A DNA stretch of 64,000 bases from Quadrisphaera sp. RL12-1S (lineage in GTDB: Bacteria > Actinomycetota > Actinomycetes > Actinomycetales > Quadrisphaeraceae). Position 1 is the first letter of the stretch. Each line of letters opens with the position of its first letter. Positions 1 through 12,936 of the stretch are shown here, in pieces. A program made the position numbers and the translations under genes. The stretch is taken from assembly GCF_014270065.1 (NCBI RefSeq), contig NZ_JACNME010000008.1, positions 88,724-152,723 of the forward strand, read 5' to 3'. Under the pieces are notes generated by a model. The model worked only from the letters and a program-made list of their open reading frames with translations, had not been told where the DNA came from and did no database searches.

Positions 1-233
1 ATGACGGAGGAGTCCAGGCCGACGACGTCGTCGCGGCTGGTGACCACCGAGCGCCACCACTGGCGCTTGATGTTCTCCTTCAGCTCCACGCCCAGCGGCC
101 CGTAGTCCCACGCCGAGCGGGTGCCGCCGTAGATCTCCCCGGAGGGGAAGACGAAGCCGCGCCGCTTGGCGAGGCTGACGACGTCGTCGAGGCTGGACTT
201 CTTCTTGCTGGGCTTGGTGCTGGGAGCGCTCAC
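1..233 (-). CDS. glyS: Glycine--tRNA ligase (dimeric type), N-terminal part
   Basis: The gene reads leftwards from a GTG start and runs off the window, leaving about 77 codons. After a short lysine-rich leader the product reads [17 protein letters not shown], then the WDYGPLG motif and a KENIKRQWW segment, which are typical of the N-terminus of class II alpha2-type glycyl-tRNA synthetase. The enzyme charges tRNA-Gly in the cytoplasm. A purine-rich GGAGAGGG lies a few bases before the start, and a possible -10 (TAGGCT, read on the minus strand at 274-279) gives it its own promoter. The catalytic motifs lie outside the window. Confidence 0.93.
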   Translation of the reverse strand, partial: MSAPSTKPSKKKSSLDDVVSLAKRRGFVFPSGEIYGGTRSAWDYGPLGVELKENIKRQWWRSVVTSRDDVVGLDSSV

Positions 234-319
234 GGCGGGGACCCTCTCCGGCTGGTGTGTCGGTGGACGCTCCAGCCTAGGACCGCCGCCGTGGACGACG
301 ACGGCGGCCGTCGGGCCCC

Positions 320-1132
320 TCAGCGGCCGAGGACGAAGTCGATGGCCGTCTCGCGGAACTGGCGCGACACCGGGGCGTTGAAGTGGTGGCGCCCGGGGAT
401 CTCGTAGAACCGGGCCCCGGGCGTGGCCCCGGCCAGGCGCCGGGAGCCCTCGATGATCCCGTCCTCGCTGCCGGTGCAGAACAGCACCGGCACGCGGGGC
501 GGGTCGTGCGGGTCGGGGTCGTCGTCCGGACCGCCGCGGCGCAGCCCCTCGACCAGCGCCACGAGGGCGTTGACGTCGTTGCCGGGGACGGCGCTCGCCA
601 TGGTGAGGTACCCGGCGGTGACGCGGTCGGAGGGCTGCTCGCCGGTGGCGAGGGCGTGCCGGGCCTCCTCGGTGCGGAACCGGGTCAGCGGGGCGCCGTC
701 GGGGATGCCGCCGAGCACGGCGCGGCTGATGCGCTCGGGCATGTCCAGGGCGGCGCGCCAGCCGACGCGGGCGCCGAGGGAGTAGCCCACGTAGGCCACC
801 TCCGAGACGCCGTAGGTGTCGAGCACCACCCGCAGGTCCTCCACGAGGTGGTCCACCGAGTACGCCTCGCGGGTGTGGGGCTTCTCGGAGGCGCCGTGGC
901 CCCGCTGGTCCACGCCGAGCACGCGCACGCCCGCCCGCTGCAGGTCGCGCACCCAGCCCGTGCGGACGTAGTTGGCCACGAAGCTCGACGCGAAGCCGTG
1001 GACGGCCAGGACGACCGGCGCGTCCACCGGGCCGTCGGAGGCGCCCAGGTCGTAGGTGGCGATGCGTCGGCGGTCCTCCGTCACCACCAGGCGCGGTGTC
1101 GGCTGGTGGTCGAGCGGGGCGTCGGTGGGCAC
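320..1132 (-). CDS. Alpha/beta-fold hydrolase
   Basis: The 270-residue product has the full alpha/beta hydrolase layout: an oxyanion-hole HGF near residue 45, the nucleophile elbow GYSLGAR with serine near residue 118, an acid in the segment GSEDGIIEG, and a histidine in GRHHFNAP near the C-terminus. It is predicted to be a cytoplasmic esterase or related hydrolase; the substrate cannot be read from the sequence. A GTG start is used. It lies 54 bp after the RamB-like regulator in the same direction, so it may be cotranscribed with it. No signal peptide is seen. Confidence 0.85.
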   Translation of the reverse strand: MPTDAPLDHQPTPRLVVTEDRRRIATYDLGASDGPVDAPVVLAVHGFASSFVANYVRTGWVRDLQRAGVRVLGVDQRGHGASEKPHTREAYSVDHLVEDLRVVLDTYGVSEVAYVGYSLGARVGWRAALDMPERISRAVLGGIPDGAPLTRFRTEEARHALATGEQPSDRVTAGYLTMASAVPGNDVNALVALVEGLRRGGPDDDPDPHDPPRVPVLFCTGSEDGIIEGSRRLAGATPGARFYEIPGRHHFNAPVSRQFRETAIDFVLGR

Positions 1133-1186
1133 CGGGGGATCTTCCCAGGTCCCTCGCAGGTGCGGGGGCCGTGGTGCCCAGGCCCC

Positions 1187-2635
1187 TCAGGAGGAGTGGC
1201 GCTCCAGGAAGGCGTACACCTCGGCGTCGTCCACGCCGGGGAAGGACCCGCTGGGCAGCGGGGCGAGGACGTGGGCGTGCATGGTGGCCGAGGGCCAGCT
1301 CCTGCCGGCCCAGCGGTCGGCCAGGTCCGCCGGCGGGCGCCGGCAGCAGCCCTCGTCGGGGCAGGAGGAGCGTGCGCGCACCGGCGTGTCGCGTCCGCGG
1401 AACCACTTGGCGTGCACGTAGGGCACGCCCACGGTGATGGAGAACCGCTTGCCGGTGGCGTCGCGGCCGGTCTGCGCGCTGCACCAGAAGGTGCCCGCGG
1501 GGGTGTCGGTGTACTGGTGGAACTCCGTGGTGCGGTCGCGCTGGGAGAAGACCGCGCGGGCGGCCCAGCGCCGGCAGACGTACTGGCCCTCCACAGCGCC
1601 GCCGGCGTCGGCGGGGAAGCCCACGCCGTCGTCCTCGTACCCCTTGGTCAGCGAGCCGTCCTCGGTGACGCGCAGGAAGTGCACGGGGATGCCGAGGTCG
1701 TGCATGGCGAGGTTGGTGAGGCGCCAGGCGGCGGTCTCGTGGGTGATGCCGAACGCGTCGCGCAGGTCCTCCACGGCGAGGTCCTTGGCGGTCTTGGCGG
1801 CGCTGAGCAGCTCCACGGCGGGGGTGCGGGGCACCAGGCAGGCCGAGGCGTAGTAGTTGATCTCCATGCGCTGGCGCAGGAAGTCGGCGTAGTCCACCGG
1901 CGCGGAGTGCCGCAGCAGCTGGTGGGCCATGGCCTGCAGCGCCAGCGAGCGCAGCCCGTGCCCGCCGGGGATCGAGACGGGCGGCAGGTAGATCCTGCCG
2001 TTCTCCAGGTCGGTGACGGTGCGGGTGGAGTGGGGCAGGTCGTCGACGTGGATGATCGTCAGGCCGAGGTCGGCCGCCATCCGGGCCACGGTCCGGTGGG
2101 TGAGGGGCCCACCGGTGTGGCGCGCCGCCCGCAGCTGGCGCTCGGCGAGCTCCTCCAGCTCGGGCAGGTGGTTGTGCACCGCGCGCATGGTCTGGCGGAG
2201 CTCGGTGTTGGCCCGGCGGGCCTCCTCGGGGGTGGCGCTGGTGGCCTCGTCCCGGCGCCGCAGCTCGCTGTGCAGCCCCACGAGCGCCTCGAGCGCGTCG
2301 GTGGGCAGGGTCTTGGAGGGCCTGACGGCGGGCAGCCCCAGCCGCGCGTACGCCGGGCTGGCCTGGGCGCGGCCGAGGGCGATCTCGAGGGCGGCGCGCC
2401 GGGTGGGCGGCTCGGGGTCGAGCAGCGCCCCGACCGGCACCCCGAGCGCCGAGGCGAGCGCCGAGAGCAGCCCGAGGCGGGGCTCGCGGTGCCCGTTCTC
2501 CACCAGGGAGAGCTGGCTGGCCGACACACCGGTGTCGGCCGCCAGCTGGTCGAGGGTCAGTCCGCGCTGGCTGCGCAGGTGCCGGACGCGCCGCCCGAGG
2601 GTCAGCGGGTCGGCCGCGTTCGGCGACGTCGTCAT
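1187..2635 (-). CDS. XRE-family regulator of the RamB/ScfR type
   Basis: The 482-residue protein starts with a helix-turn-helix of the XRE type (about residues 13-68, with the helix [14 protein letters not shown]). It continues into the long C-terminal region shared by RamB-like regulators that sense short-chain acyl-CoA status. An ImmA/IrrE-like segment reads AMAHQLLRH, where the usual HExxH is degenerate (Q for E), so peptidase activity is unlikely. The C-terminus is cysteine-rich (CPDEGCC). The ATG at 2635 was chosen because a TAGCGT -10 box sits 7 nt upstream and the longer open frame (to 2734) is not protein-like. It is divergent from pckG, which suggests control of acetate or gluconeogenic metabolism; that is inference. 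Confidence 0.82.
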   Translation of the reverse strand: MTTSPNAADPLTLGRRVRHLRSQRGLTLDQLAADTGVSASQLSLVENGHREPRLGLLSALASALGVPVGALLDPEPPTRRAALEIALGRAQASPAYARLGLPAVRPSKTLPTDALEALVGLHSELRRRDEATSATPEEARRANTELRQTMRAVHNHLPELEELAERQLRAARHTGGPLTHRTVARMAADLGLTIIHVDDLPHSTRTVTDLENGRIYLPPVSIPGGHGLRSLALQAMAHQLLRHSAPVDYADFLRQRMEINYYASACLVPRTPAVELLSAAKTAKDLAVEDLRDAFGITHETAAWRLTNLAMHDLGIPVHFLRVTEDGSLTKGYEDDGVGFPADAGGAVEGQYVCRRWAARAVFSQRDRTTEFHQYTDTPAGTFWCSAQTGRDATGKRFSITVGVPYVHAKWFRGRDTPVRARSSCPDEGCCRRPPADLADRWAGRSWPSATMHAHVLAPLPSGSFPGVDDAEVYAFLERHSS

Positions 2636-2642
2636 GGACTTG

Positions 2643-2668
2643 ACGCTACCGCAAGAATCCTGCTTCTT
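2643..2668. promoter_or_regulatory. Promoter of the RamB-like gene with an adjacent inverted repeat
   Basis: On the minus strand TAGCGT (2643-2648) lies 7 nt before the ATG, giving a near-leaderless transcript. Just upstream is the inverted repeat AAGAA-N6-TTCTT (2653-2668). This is a plausible operator lying between the -10 and -35 regions and shared with the divergent pckG. The match to the known RamB site is poor, so the binding protein is unproven. Confidence 0.45.
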
Positions 2669-2751
2669 CACTGACCTGCAGGCTTTAAGAGCACCGCCGG
2701 GCGGGGAATCCTCGAGGCAGACGCCCAGTCCCACCCACGAGGGAGAGCCCC

Positions 2752-4593
2752 ATGACGCTCATCGACGACGCCCCCGCCACCACCGGCTCCGAGGTCCCCG
2801 ACGTCCGCGCCTGGGTGGCGCGGATCGCCGAGCTCACCCAGCCGGCTCGCGTGGTGTGGTGCGACGGCTCCGCCGCCGAGCGCCACCGCCTCATCAGCAT
2901 GGGCGTGCGCAAGGGCACCCTCGAGCCGCTGCCGGAGCCGCACTACGGCAGCTACCTGGCGCGCTCGGCCCCCGACGACGTCGCCCGCGTCGAGGACCGG
3001 ACCGTCATCGCCACCGCCGACCCCGACGACGCCGGCCCCACCAACAACTGGCGCGACCCGGTGGACCTCGAGGCCGAGCTCCTCGAGCTGTTCGAGGGCA
3101 GCATGCGGGGCCGCACCATGTGGGTGGTGCCCTTCTCCATGGGCCCGGTCGGCGGTCCCCTCTCCCAGCTCGGCGTGCAGGTGACCGACTCCCTCTACGC
3201 CGTGCTCTCGATGGGCACGATGACCCGCGTGGGCACCGCCGCCCGCGAGCTCATCGAGGCCGGGGCCCCGTGGGTGCCCGGTGTCCACTCCGTCGGCTAC
3301 CCGCTGGAGAACGAGTTCGGCCAGCAGGTCCGCGAGGACGTGCCGTGGCCCTCCAACGAGACCAAGCTCATCGCCCACTTCCCCGAGAGCCGGCAGATCT
3401 GGAGCTACGGCTCCGGCTACGGCGGCAACGCCCTGCTGGGCAAGAAGTGCTTCGCCCTGCGCATCGCCTCCGCCATGGGCCGCGAGGAGGGCTGGCTGGC
3501 CGAGCACATGCTGCTGGTGCGCGTCACGACGCCGGAGGGGAAGCGGTACCACGTGGCCGGGGCCTTCCCCTCCGCCTGCGGCAAGACCAACTTCGCGATG
3601 ATGACGCCCAGCCTGCCCGGGTGGAAGGTCGAGACCCTCGGCGACGACATCGTCTGGATGCGCCGCGACGAGCAGGGGCGCCTGCGCGCCATCAACCCCG
3701 AGGCGGGCTTCTTCGGGGTGGCCCCCGGCACGTCCGAGGCCACCAACCCCGCCGCCCACCAGATGCTGTGGGGCGGCACCATCTTCACGAACTGCGCCCA
3801 GACCCCTGACGGCGACGTGTGGTGGGAGGGGCTGACGGCCACGCCGCCGCAGGGCCTTGTCGACTGGACCGGGCAGCCGTGGTCGCCGGAGTCCGGCAGG
3901 CCCGCCGCCCACCCCAACGCCCGGTTCACCGTGGCGGCGGAGCAGTGCCCGACGCTGGCCGACTCCTGGGACGACCCCGAGGGCGTCGTCCTCGACGCGG
4001 TCCTCTTCGGCGGCCGCCGGGCCACCACCGTGCCGCTGGTCGCCCAGGCCCGTGACTGGTCGCACGGGGTGTTCCTGGGCGCCACGATGGCCTCGGAGAA
4101 GACCGCCGCCGCGGAGGGCACCGTCGGGGAGGTGCGCCGCGACCCGTTCGCGATGCTGCCCTTCACCGGCTACAACGCCGCCGACCACTGGAGCCACTGG
4201 CTCGAGCAGGGCGAGCTGCTCGGCGAGCACGCCCCCGCCCTGTTCTCCGTCAACTGGTTCCGCAAGGACGCCGACGGCGGCTTCCTGTGGCCGGGCTTCG
4301 GTGACAACAGCCGCGTGCTGGAGTGGGTGGTGGGCCGCCTCGAGGGCCGTCTGGACGCCGTGGACACCCCCGCCGGTCTCGTCCCGCGGACGGAGGACCT
4401 CGACGTCACCGGGCTCGACCTCGCCCCGGGGACGCTCGAGGAGCTGCTCAGCGCCGACCCGGCCGACTACGCCCGCGAGGCCGACGGCGTGGCCGAGCTG
4501 TTCGCGCTCTTCGGTGACCGGGTCCCCGCCCCGCTGCTGGCCCAGCTCGGGGAGCTGCGCCGGCGCACCGGTGGCGCCCAGGACGCCGCGTGA
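2752..4593 (+). CDS. pckG: Phosphoenolpyruvate carboxykinase (GTP)
   Basis: The 613-residue enzyme converts oxaloacetate plus GTP to phosphoenolpyruvate, CO2 and GDP at the entry to gluconeogenesis in the cytoplasm. The GTP-type P-loop FPSACGKTNFAMM lies near residues 270-282. The substrate segment RVGTAARELIEAGAPW and the C-terminal NWFRKDADG also fit the GTP-dependent family, and the length is normal. The ATG is preceded by GAGGGAGA. It is transcribed divergently from the RamB-like regulator, which fits carbon-source control. Two tandem hairpins follow the stop codon. Confidence 0.97.
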   Translation: MTLIDDAPATTGSEVPDVRAWVARIAELTQPARVVWCDGSAAERHRLISMGVRKGTLEPLPEPHYGSYLARSAPDDVARVEDRTVIATADPDDAGPTNNWRDPVDLEAELLELFEGSMRGRTMWVVPFSMGPVGGPLSQLGVQVTDSLYAVLSMGTMTRVGTAARELIEAGAPWVPGVHSVGYPLENEFGQQVREDVPWPSNETKLIAHFPESRQIWSYGSGYGGNALLGKKCFALRIASAMGREEGWLAEHMLLVRVTTPEGKRYHVAGAFPSACGKTNFAMMTPSLPGWKVETLGDDIVWMRRDEQGRLRAINPEAGFFGVAPGTSEATNPAAHQMLWGGTIFTNCAQTPDGDVWWEGLTATPPQGLVDWTGQPWSPESGRPAAHPNARFTVAAEQCPTLADSWDDPEGVVLDAVLFGGRRATTVPLVAQARDWSHGVFLGATMASEKTAAAEGTVGEVRRDPFAMLPFTGYNAADHWSHWLEQGELLGEHAPALFSVNWFRKDADGGFLWPGFGDNSRVLEWVVGRLEGRLDAVDTPAGLVPRTEDLDVTGLDLAPGTLEELLSADPADYAREADGVAELFALFGDRVPAPLLAQLGELRRRTGGAQDAA

Positions 4594-4599
4594 ACCGCT

Positions 4600-4663
4600 G
4601 GTCGCTGAAGAGCGACCGCCGTCCCGGCCTCGTCAGGCTCACCGAGCCCAGCGGCCGGGACGG
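4600..4663. terminator. Convergent terminator region between pckG and uppS
   Basis: Two hairpins follow the pckG stop. The first has stem GGTCGCT/AGCGACC (4600-4617) with a GAAG loop. The second has an 11-bp stem CCGTCCCGGCC/GGCCGGGACGG (4619-4629 and 4653-4663) with a small GGCTC/GAGCC hairpin in its loop. They sit between convergent genes and can serve both strands. No U-run is present, as is common in actinobacteria. Confidence 0.6.
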
Positions 4664-4676
4664 TCGGGACGGCCGG

Positions 4677-5543
4677 TCAGCCGGTCTGACCGCCAGCCGG
4701 GCCCGCACCCGCGGGCTCGGCCTCGGCCGGCCGGTCCAGGGCTCCTCCGTAGCGGCGGTCGCGGCGGGCGTAGTCCTCGACGGCGCGCCACAGGACGCGG
4801 CGGTCGACGTCGGGCCAGGGCGTGTCGACGAACATCAGCTCCGCGTAGGCGGACTGCCACAGCATGAAGTTGGACGTGCGCTGCTCACCGCTGGTGCGCA
4901 GGAAGAGGTCGACGTCCGGTAGGTCGGGCTCGTCGAGGTGGCGGGCCAGGGCGCGCTCGTCGATCTTCTCCGGGTCGAGCCGCCCGGCCGCCACCTCGCG
5001 GGCCAGCGCCTTGGCGGCGTCGGCGATCTCCGCCCTGCCGCCGTAGTTGACGCACATCGTCAGGGTGCAGGTGGAGTTGTCGGCGGTCAGCTGCTCGGCC
5101 TCCTCCAGCTCCTTGATGACACTGCGCCACAGCCGGGGACGGCGACCCGCCCAGCGGACGCGCACGCCCCACTCGTGCATGGTGTCGCGGCGACGGCGGA
5201 TGACGTCGCGGTTGAAGCCCATGAGGAAGCGCACCTCCTCCGGGGAGCGCTTCCAGTTCTCGGTGGAGAACGCGTAGGCGGAGACGTGCTGCACGCCGAT
5301 CTCGATGGCCCCGGCGACCACGTCCAGCAGGGACGCCTCGCCCATCTTGTGGCCCTCCACGCGCGGCAGCCCGCGCGCGTTGGCCCACCGCCCGTTGCCG
5401 TCCATGACGATGGCCACGTGCCGCGGCACCAGCTCGGCCGGCACGGCCGGGGGCCGCGCCCCCGAGGGGTGCGGGGGCGGCGGGACGACGGGCGCCGTGC
5501 GGCGCGCCGCTCCCGTCGTCGACGACGACCGGCGGCCCCTCAC
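4677..5543 (-). CDS. uppS: Isoprenyl transferase (cis-prenyl diphosphate synthase, UppS family)
   Basis: The 288-residue protein has a proline-rich N-terminal extension and then the cis-prenyltransferase signature [17 protein letters not shown], with the Mg-binding aspartate near residue 48. Further motifs are [15 protein letters not shown] and the C-terminal [17 protein letters not shown], also characteristic of the family. It condenses isopentenyl diphosphate into the long-chain polyprenyl diphosphate that carries cell-wall intermediates at the membrane. Gene order glyS...uppS-recO is the conserved actinobacterial one. A GTG start is used; later starts within the extension are possible. Confidence 0.95.
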   Translation of the reverse strand: MRGRRSSSTTGAARRTAPVVPPPPHPSGARPPAVPAELVPRHVAIVMDGNGRWANARGLPRVEGHKMGEASLLDVVAGAIEIGVQHVSAYAFSTENWKRSPEEVRFLMGFNRDVIRRRRDTMHEWGVRVRWAGRRPRLWRSVIKELEEAEQLTADNSTCTLTMCVNYGGRAEIADAAKALAREVAAGRLDPEKIDERALARHLDEPDLPDVDLFLRTSGEQRTSNFMLWQSAYAELMFVDTPWPDVDRRVLWRAVEDYARRDRRYGGALDRPAEAEPAGAGPAGGQTG

Positions 5544-5594
5544 CGCGCGGTCCCCCTGGTCGACGCCCTGGTCTGCACAACCCGGGTCACGCGC

Positions 5595-6338
5595 TCACGC
5601 CCTCTCCACCAGGGGCAGCGACCGCACCGCCCGCTCCAGGTGCCACTGCAGGTAGGCGGCCACCAGGCCGCTGCCCTCCCGGCGCTGGCGCACCTCGGAG
5701 GCGTCGGCACGGTCCCAGTCTCCCGAGAGCAGCTGCTGCAGGAGGGCCAGGGTCCGCGCGTCGGGCGCCGCGGCGCCCGGCGGGCGGCACTCCCGGCACA
5801 CCACACCGCCGGAGGCCACCGCGAACGCGGGGTGGTCGACCACCGCCGCGCTGGGGTCCCCGCAGACCGCGCACGCCGCCAGGCTCGCGCCCCAGCCCGC
5901 CACGGCCATGGCGCGCAGCAGGTAGGCGTCGAGCACGAGCGAGGCGTCGTGCTGGCCGCCGGCGAGGGTGCGCAGCGCCCCCACCACCAGCAGGAACTGC
6001 TGCGTGGCCGGCTCGCGCTCCTCGCTGGTCATCCGCTCGGCGGTCTCGGCGATGGCGGCCGCGGCGGTCCAGCGGGCGTAGTCCTCGGCGAGGAACCGCC
6101 CGTACGGAGCCAGGGTCTCCACCTGCTGGACGACGTCGAGGGAGCGACCCACGTGCAGCTGCACGTCGAGCAGCATGTACGGCTCCAGCCGCGCCCCGAA
6201 GCGGCTGGACGTGCGCCGCACGCCCTTGCCGACGGCGCGGACCCGGCCGTGGTGGCGCGTCAGCAGCGTGACGATCCGGTCCGCCTCGCCCAGCTTGTGG
6301 GTGCGCAGGACCACGGCTTCGTCCCGGTAGGTGCGCAC
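5595..6338 (-). CDS. recO: DNA repair protein RecO
   Basis: The 247-residue product begins with an OB-fold segment ([20 protein letters not shown]). It continues with the helical RecO core and a four-cysteine zinc site, CAVC near residue 165 and CREC near residue 190. RecO loads RecA on SSB-coated single-stranded DNA together with RecR. The GTG at 6338 was chosen because the family N-terminus begins exactly there and a GAGG lies just upstream; the open frame beyond it lacks family similarity. The gene lies 51 bp before uppS in the same direction, the usual arrangement in this phylum. Its start is divergent from the TspO-like gene. Confidence 0.93.
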   Translation of the reverse strand: MRTYRDEAVVLRTHKLGEADRIVTLLTRHHGRVRAVGKGVRRTSSRFGARLEPYMLLDVQLHVGRSLDVVQQVETLAPYGRFLAEDYARWTAAAAIAETAERMTSEEREPATQQFLLVVGALRTLAGGQHDASLVLDAYLLRAMAVAGWGASLAACAVCGDPSAAVVDHPAFAVASGGVVCRECRPPGAAAPDARTLALLQQLLSGDWDRADASEVRQRREGSGLVAAYLQWHLERAVRSLPLVERA

Positions 6339-6383
6339 GGCCTCATCGTGCCGCACGGCCCCGACAGACCTACCGTCATCCGC

Positions 6384-7244
6384 ATGACCAGCACGTCCAG
6401 CACCGCGGGCGCACGCGGCGCCAGCCGCTCGGCGCGGTCCACCGACACCGCGCGCACCACCGCCGTCCTCGTCAGCGCCGTCGTCGCCCTCGTGGGCGGC
6501 TTCCTCGGCTCGGGCGCCGTGGTCGGCACCCCCATCGACCAGGCAGCCGGTGGCGCCCTGTCCGCCAGCGCCACGCTCGTGGCCCCGGCGGGCCCGGCGT
6601 TCGGCATCTGGTCGGTCATCTACGCCGGGCTGCTCGCCCTGGCGGTCTACCAGCTGCTCCCCGCCCAGCGCCACGACGCGCGCCAGCGCGCCACCGGGTG
6701 GTGGGTGGTGGCGTCGCTGCTGCTCAACGCCGCATGGATCCTCACCGCGCAGGCGGGCTCGGTGAACGGGGCGCTCGTGGTGATCGCACTGCTGCTGGCG
6801 GTGCTCGTGGTGGCCTTCGTCCGGCTGCGCGCCACCGCCGCGACGCGCCGCGGCGAGAGCCGCCCGGCCTCCCCGCTGCAGCTGGTGCTGCTGGACGGCG
6901 TCATCGGGCTCTACCTCGGGTGGGTCAGCATCGCCACGGTCGCCAACGCGGCGGCGGCGCTCGCCGCGGCCGGTCTGCCGGTCACGGGCGCGCTCGCCAC
7001 CGCGCTCGCCGTCGTCGTCCTCGTGGTGGCCGCGGGGGTCGGCTGGCTGCTGGCCGTGGGCGGGCAGGGACGGGTGGCCCCGGCGCTGTCGCTCGCGTGG
7101 GGCCTGGCCTGGATCGCGGTGGGCCGCTGGTCCGGGCAGCCGGAGGCGCCGGTGGTCTCGGTGGTCGCCGTGCTGGCGGCCGTCGCGGTGCTCGCCGCGC
7201 CGCTGGTGGTCCGCGCCCGGGGCGTGCGCCCCACCGCTGCCTGA
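6384..7244 (+). CDS. TspO/MBR-like multi-pass membrane protein
   Basis: The 286-residue protein is mostly hydrophobic with about seven predicted membrane segments. An early [19 protein letters not shown] segment and later [15 protein letters not shown] resemble the tryptophan-rich TspO/MBR fold. It is longer than classical TspO (about 160 residues), so it belongs to the extended bacterial group whose ligand is uncertain. The ATG at 6384 lies 7 nt after TACCGT (6371-6376), so the mRNA is probably leaderless. It is divergent from recO, and no partner genes are adjacent. Confidence 0.7.
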   Translation: MTSTSSTAGARGASRSARSTDTARTTAVLVSAVVALVGGFLGSGAVVGTPIDQAAGGALSASATLVAPAGPAFGIWSVIYAGLLALAVYQLLPAQRHDARQRATGWWVVASLLLNAAWILTAQAGSVNGALVVIALLLAVLVVAFVRLRATAATRRGESRPASPLQLVLLDGVIGLYLGWVSIATVANAAAALAAAGLPVTGALATALAVVVLVVAAGVGWLLAVGGQGRVAPALSLAWGLAWIAVGRWSGQPEAPVVSVVAVLAAVAVLAAPLVVRARGVRPTAA

Positions 7245-7266
7245 GCGCCGGCGCCCAGGGGTCCCC

Positions 7267-8874
7267 TCAGGAGGCGCGGCGGACCACGGCGCGCGAGCGG
7301 CCGCGCCGCTTCGCGTCGAGCATGGCGGCGTCCGCTGACGGCAGCACCGCCGCCGCGGGCAGCGGACCGGTCACCCCCACCGACACCGTCACCCGCAGCC
7401 CCGGTGCCAGCCGCCCCCAGGGCAGGGCGGCCACCTCGTCGACCACCCGCTGGCCGAGCGCGGCGAGGTCGCGCGCGGTGGCGCTGAGCACCACGAACTC
7501 GTCCCCGCCGTAGCGGGCCACGAGGTCGTGCCCGCGGGTGACCTCCTCGAGCAGCGCGGCCACCCGGCGCAGCACCTCGTCCCCCACCTCGTGGGAGAAG
7601 GTGTCGTTGACGGACTTGAACCTGTCCACGTCCACGAAGCAGGCGGCGACCGCGGTGCCGTCCCGCGCGGCCGCCGCGAGCGCCTCGTCCAGGCCGCGGC
7701 GGTTGGCCACACCCGTGAGGGGGTCGGTGAGGACGGCCAGGGCGGCGGCGTCGTGGGCCTCCGCGGCGCGGCGGGCGCGGCGGCGGGCCTCCAGCTCGGA
7801 GACCAGCGACCGGCTGGTGGCGGCGGTGCGCACCAGCAGCGCCTGGGCCAGCTCGCGCCAGCGGTCGGGGCGGGTGTCGTCACCGTCGCGCTGCCGGCGC
7901 TCCTCGGCGTCCAGCTCGGCCAGGGCGGCGAGCGCCGTGTAGGTCCACACGCCCGGCTCGGTGCGGTGGGTCTCGGCGAGGGCCTCGTCGAGGTGGGCGC
8001 GGGCCGCGGCGACGTCCCCGCGGCGGCGGGCCTCACCGGCCAGGTGCAGGCGCGCCATGACGCCCTCGACGCGGCCCGTCAGCGCCCCGGACCTGGTCTC
8101 CCCCAGCAGCCCGGTGCCCGCGGCGGCGGCGCTGGCCGCGGCGTGGTCTCCCAGGCGCTGCCAGGCGAGCGCCTCCGCGGCCGTGGAGCGCAGGACGTGC
8201 GAGGGCTCGCCCTCCAGGTGCCCGCGGCGGCGCCAGCGCAGCGACAGCGCCAGCACCCCGCACCACTGCCGGTCCGCGGCGGCGCGCTCGCCGCGCAGCT
8301 CGGCGCTGGCGGCGCGCTCGGCCACCAGCAGCACCAGCTCGGGCAGCACGTTGAGCTCGGTGACGCCGGGGGTGCCGGGCACGTCGGCCAGCACGCGGCG
8401 CAGCAGCACCTCGGCCTCGGGGTAGGCGCCGGCCGCCTGCAGCGCCAGCCCGGCGGCCATGGTGGCCGAGAGCCGGTTCACGTGCCGGGAGCCGGCGGTG
8501 TCCAGCAGGTCGAGGGCCTCGGCGAGGTGCTCGACGGCGCGGGCGGGGCGGCCACCGGTGAAGGCGACCTCGGAGGCCAGGGCCAGCGCCTTGGCGCGCC
8601 ACAGCGGGTCCTGCCCGTCGGAGACGCCGAGCAGGTCCTCGAGGTGGTCTCCCGCGCGCTCCAGCTCGGCCAGCTCCACCAGGGCGAGGGCGGCCACGTA
8701 CCGCAGGTACCTGCCGGTGCTGCGGTCCCCGAGGGCCTCGACCCAGGGCAGCGCCGCTTCGCAGCGCGCCGTGCAGTCGGCGAACTCGCAGTCGTCCAGG
8801 AGGTCCCCCGTCGCCTCCACGACGGCGTGGAAGGGCCCCGGGAGCCCGTGCACCACGAGCGTTCCAGCAGCCAC
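7267..8874 (-). CDS. Diguanylate cyclase with N-terminal TPR-like region
   Basis: The 535-residue protein has an alanine- and leucine-rich helical-repeat region (about residues 1-340) that looks like TPR units, then a GGDEF domain. The active site is [10 protein letters not shown] and the substrate helix is [21 protein letters not shown], both intact. An inhibitory-site RxxD (RGHD) lies the usual five residues before GGDEF, so product feedback is expected. It makes cyclic di-GMP from two GTP. No membrane segment is seen. The GTG at 8874 follows a GGGGGAGG ribosome site by five bases. The regulated process is not visible from the neighbours. Confidence 0.88.
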   Translation of the reverse strand: MAAGTLVVHGLPGPFHAVVEATGDLLDDCEFADCTARCEAALPWVEALGDRSTGRYLRYVAALALVELAELERAGDHLEDLLGVSDGQDPLWRAKALALASEVAFTGGRPARAVEHLAEALDLLDTAGSRHVNRLSATMAAGLALQAAGAYPEAEVLLRRVLADVPGTPGVTELNVLPELVLLVAERAASAELRGERAAADRQWCGVLALSLRWRRRGHLEGEPSHVLRSTAAEALAWQRLGDHAAASAAAAGTGLLGETRSGALTGRVEGVMARLHLAGEARRRGDVAAARAHLDEALAETHRTEPGVWTYTALAALAELDAEERRQRDGDDTRPDRWRELAQALLVRTAATSRSLVSELEARRRARRAAEAHDAAALAVLTDPLTGVANRRGLDEALAAAARDGTAVAACFVDVDRFKSVNDTFSHEVGDEVLRRVAALLEEVTRGHDLVARYGGDEFVVLSATARDLAALGQRVVDEVAALPWGRLAPGLRVTVSVGVTGPLPAAAVLPSADAAMLDAKRRGRSRAVVRRAS

Positions 8875-8929
8875 GTCGACCTCCCCCGGCCGAGCGCCCC
8901 CGCGCTCCTCCGTCAGCCGGACATCGGCA

Positions 8930-8963
8930 GGTGGCCGCCGGGGCTTGAGCCCCGGCGGCCACC
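8930..8963 (-). terminator. Strong hairpin downstream of leuA
   Basis: A perfect 16-bp stem, GGTGGCCGCCGGGGCT with its complement, is closed by a 2-nt loop (8946-8947). It lies between the leuA stop and the start of the diguanylate cyclase gene. There is no U-run. It is the likely end of the leuA transcript. Confidence 0.7.
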
Positions 8964-8968
8964 TCGCC

Positions 8969-9001
8969 GTGCAGCCGCGGTGCAGCCGCCGTGCAGCCGC
9001 C
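8969..9001. repeat. 11-bp tandem repeat after the leuA stop codon
   Basis: Three copies of GTGCAGCCGCC/G lie head to tail at 8969, 8980 and 8991. A degenerate fourth unit, GTCAGCCGCGG, runs into the leuA stop codon (9003-9005). The function is unknown. A different 11-bp repeat sharing the GTGCAG core follows the dnaJ2 stop at 19452. Confidence 0.85.
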
Positions 9002-9002
9002 G

Positions 9003-11808
<2,806 letters not shown>

Positions 11809-11940
11809 GGTGGACCTCCACGGAGACGGTGAGCGCTGGTGCCCACCACCTCACTCCGCCACGGCCGCCCGCGGGTGGCGCGCACGTGGCAGGTCAGCAC
11901 CCGGCGGTGACAGCCTCGTCACACGCCGGGGCTGCGCCGC

Positions 11941-12936
11941 TCAGAAGCCCAGGCGCGCCAGCTGCCGCGGGTCCCGCTGCCAGTCCTTGGCCACCTTGAC
12001 GCGCAGGTCGAGGTGCACCCGGGTGCCCAGCAGCGCCTCGATGCCCTGGCGGGCGGTGGTGCCGACCTCCTTGAGCCGTGCGCCGCCGCGGCCGATGACG
12101 ATGCCCTTCTGGCTGTCCCGCTCCACGTAGAGCAGCACGTGCACCTCGAGCAGGCCCGTGGGCTGGCCGTCCTCCCCCAGCCGGGGGGCCATCTCGTCGA
12201 CGACCACGGCCAGGCTGTGCGGCAGCTCGTCGCGGACGCCCTCCAGGGCCGCCTCGCGGACCAGCTCGGCCACCATCACGGCCTCCGGCTCGTCGGTGAG
12301 CTCGCCCTCGGGGTACAGCGGCGGCCCCACCGGCAGGTGCGTGCTGAGCACCCGGGTGAGGTCCTCCACCTGGAAGCCGCCGGAGGCGGAGACCGGGACG
12401 ACGTCGGCGAAGAGCGAGGCCCCGGCCCGGCTGACCTCGTCGCCGAGCGCGGTCACCTCGAGCAGCCGCTCCGCCAGGCGCCCCCGGTCGACCTTGTCGG
12501 TCTTGGTGACGACGGCGACCACGGGCGTGCGGCGCACGTCGGCCAGCTGCGCCGCGATCCACCGGTCGCCCGGGCCGGTGCGCTCGTCCGCGGGCAGGCA
12601 CAGCGCGATGACGTCCACCTCGGCCAGGGTGCCGAGCACGAGGTCGTTGAGGCGCTGCCCGAGCAGCGTGCGGGGCCGGTGCAGCCCGGGGGTGTCCACC
12701 AGCACCAGCTGGGACTCGGGCCGGTGCACGATGCCGCGCACCGTGTGGCGCGTGGTCTGCGGGCGGGAGGAGGTGATCGCCACCTTCTCCCCCACCAGCG
12801 CGTTGGTCAGCGTGGACTTGCCGGCGTTGGGCCTGCCCACCAGGCAGGCGAAGCCCGAGCGGTGCTCCGGGACCTCCTGCTGGCCCTCCCCCGGGACGAC
12901 CGCCCCACCACCGCTCGCACCGCTCTCAGGACTCAC
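11941..12936 (-). CDS. era: GTPase Era
   Basis: The 331-residue protein has a GTPase domain with P-loop GRPNAGKSTL (near residue 30), switch II DTPG and TKTD. A KH RNA-binding domain follows, with the GIVIGRGGARLKEVG motif near residue 285. Era binds the 3' end of 16S rRNA during 30S assembly. The GTG start at 12936 overlaps the last 11 bases of the upstream CBS-domain gene, which indicates translational coupling. Order phoH-ybeY-CBS-era is the conserved ribosome-maturation operon. Confidence 0.95.
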   Translation of the reverse strand: MSPESGASGGGAVVPGEGQQEVPEHRSGFACLVGRPNAGKSTLTNALVGEKVAITSSRPQTTRHTVRGIVHRPESQLVLVDTPGLHRPRTLLGQRLNDLVLGTLAEVDVIALCLPADERTGPGDRWIAAQLADVRRTPVVAVVTKTDKVDRGRLAERLLEVTALGDEVSRAGASLFADVVPVSASGGFQVEDLTRVLSTHLPVGPPLYPEGELTDEPEAVMVAELVREAALEGVRDELPHSLAVVVDEMAPRLGEDGQPTGLLEVHVLLYVERDSQKGIVIGRGGARLKEVGTTARQGIEALLGTRVHLDLRVKVAKDWQRDPRQLARLGF

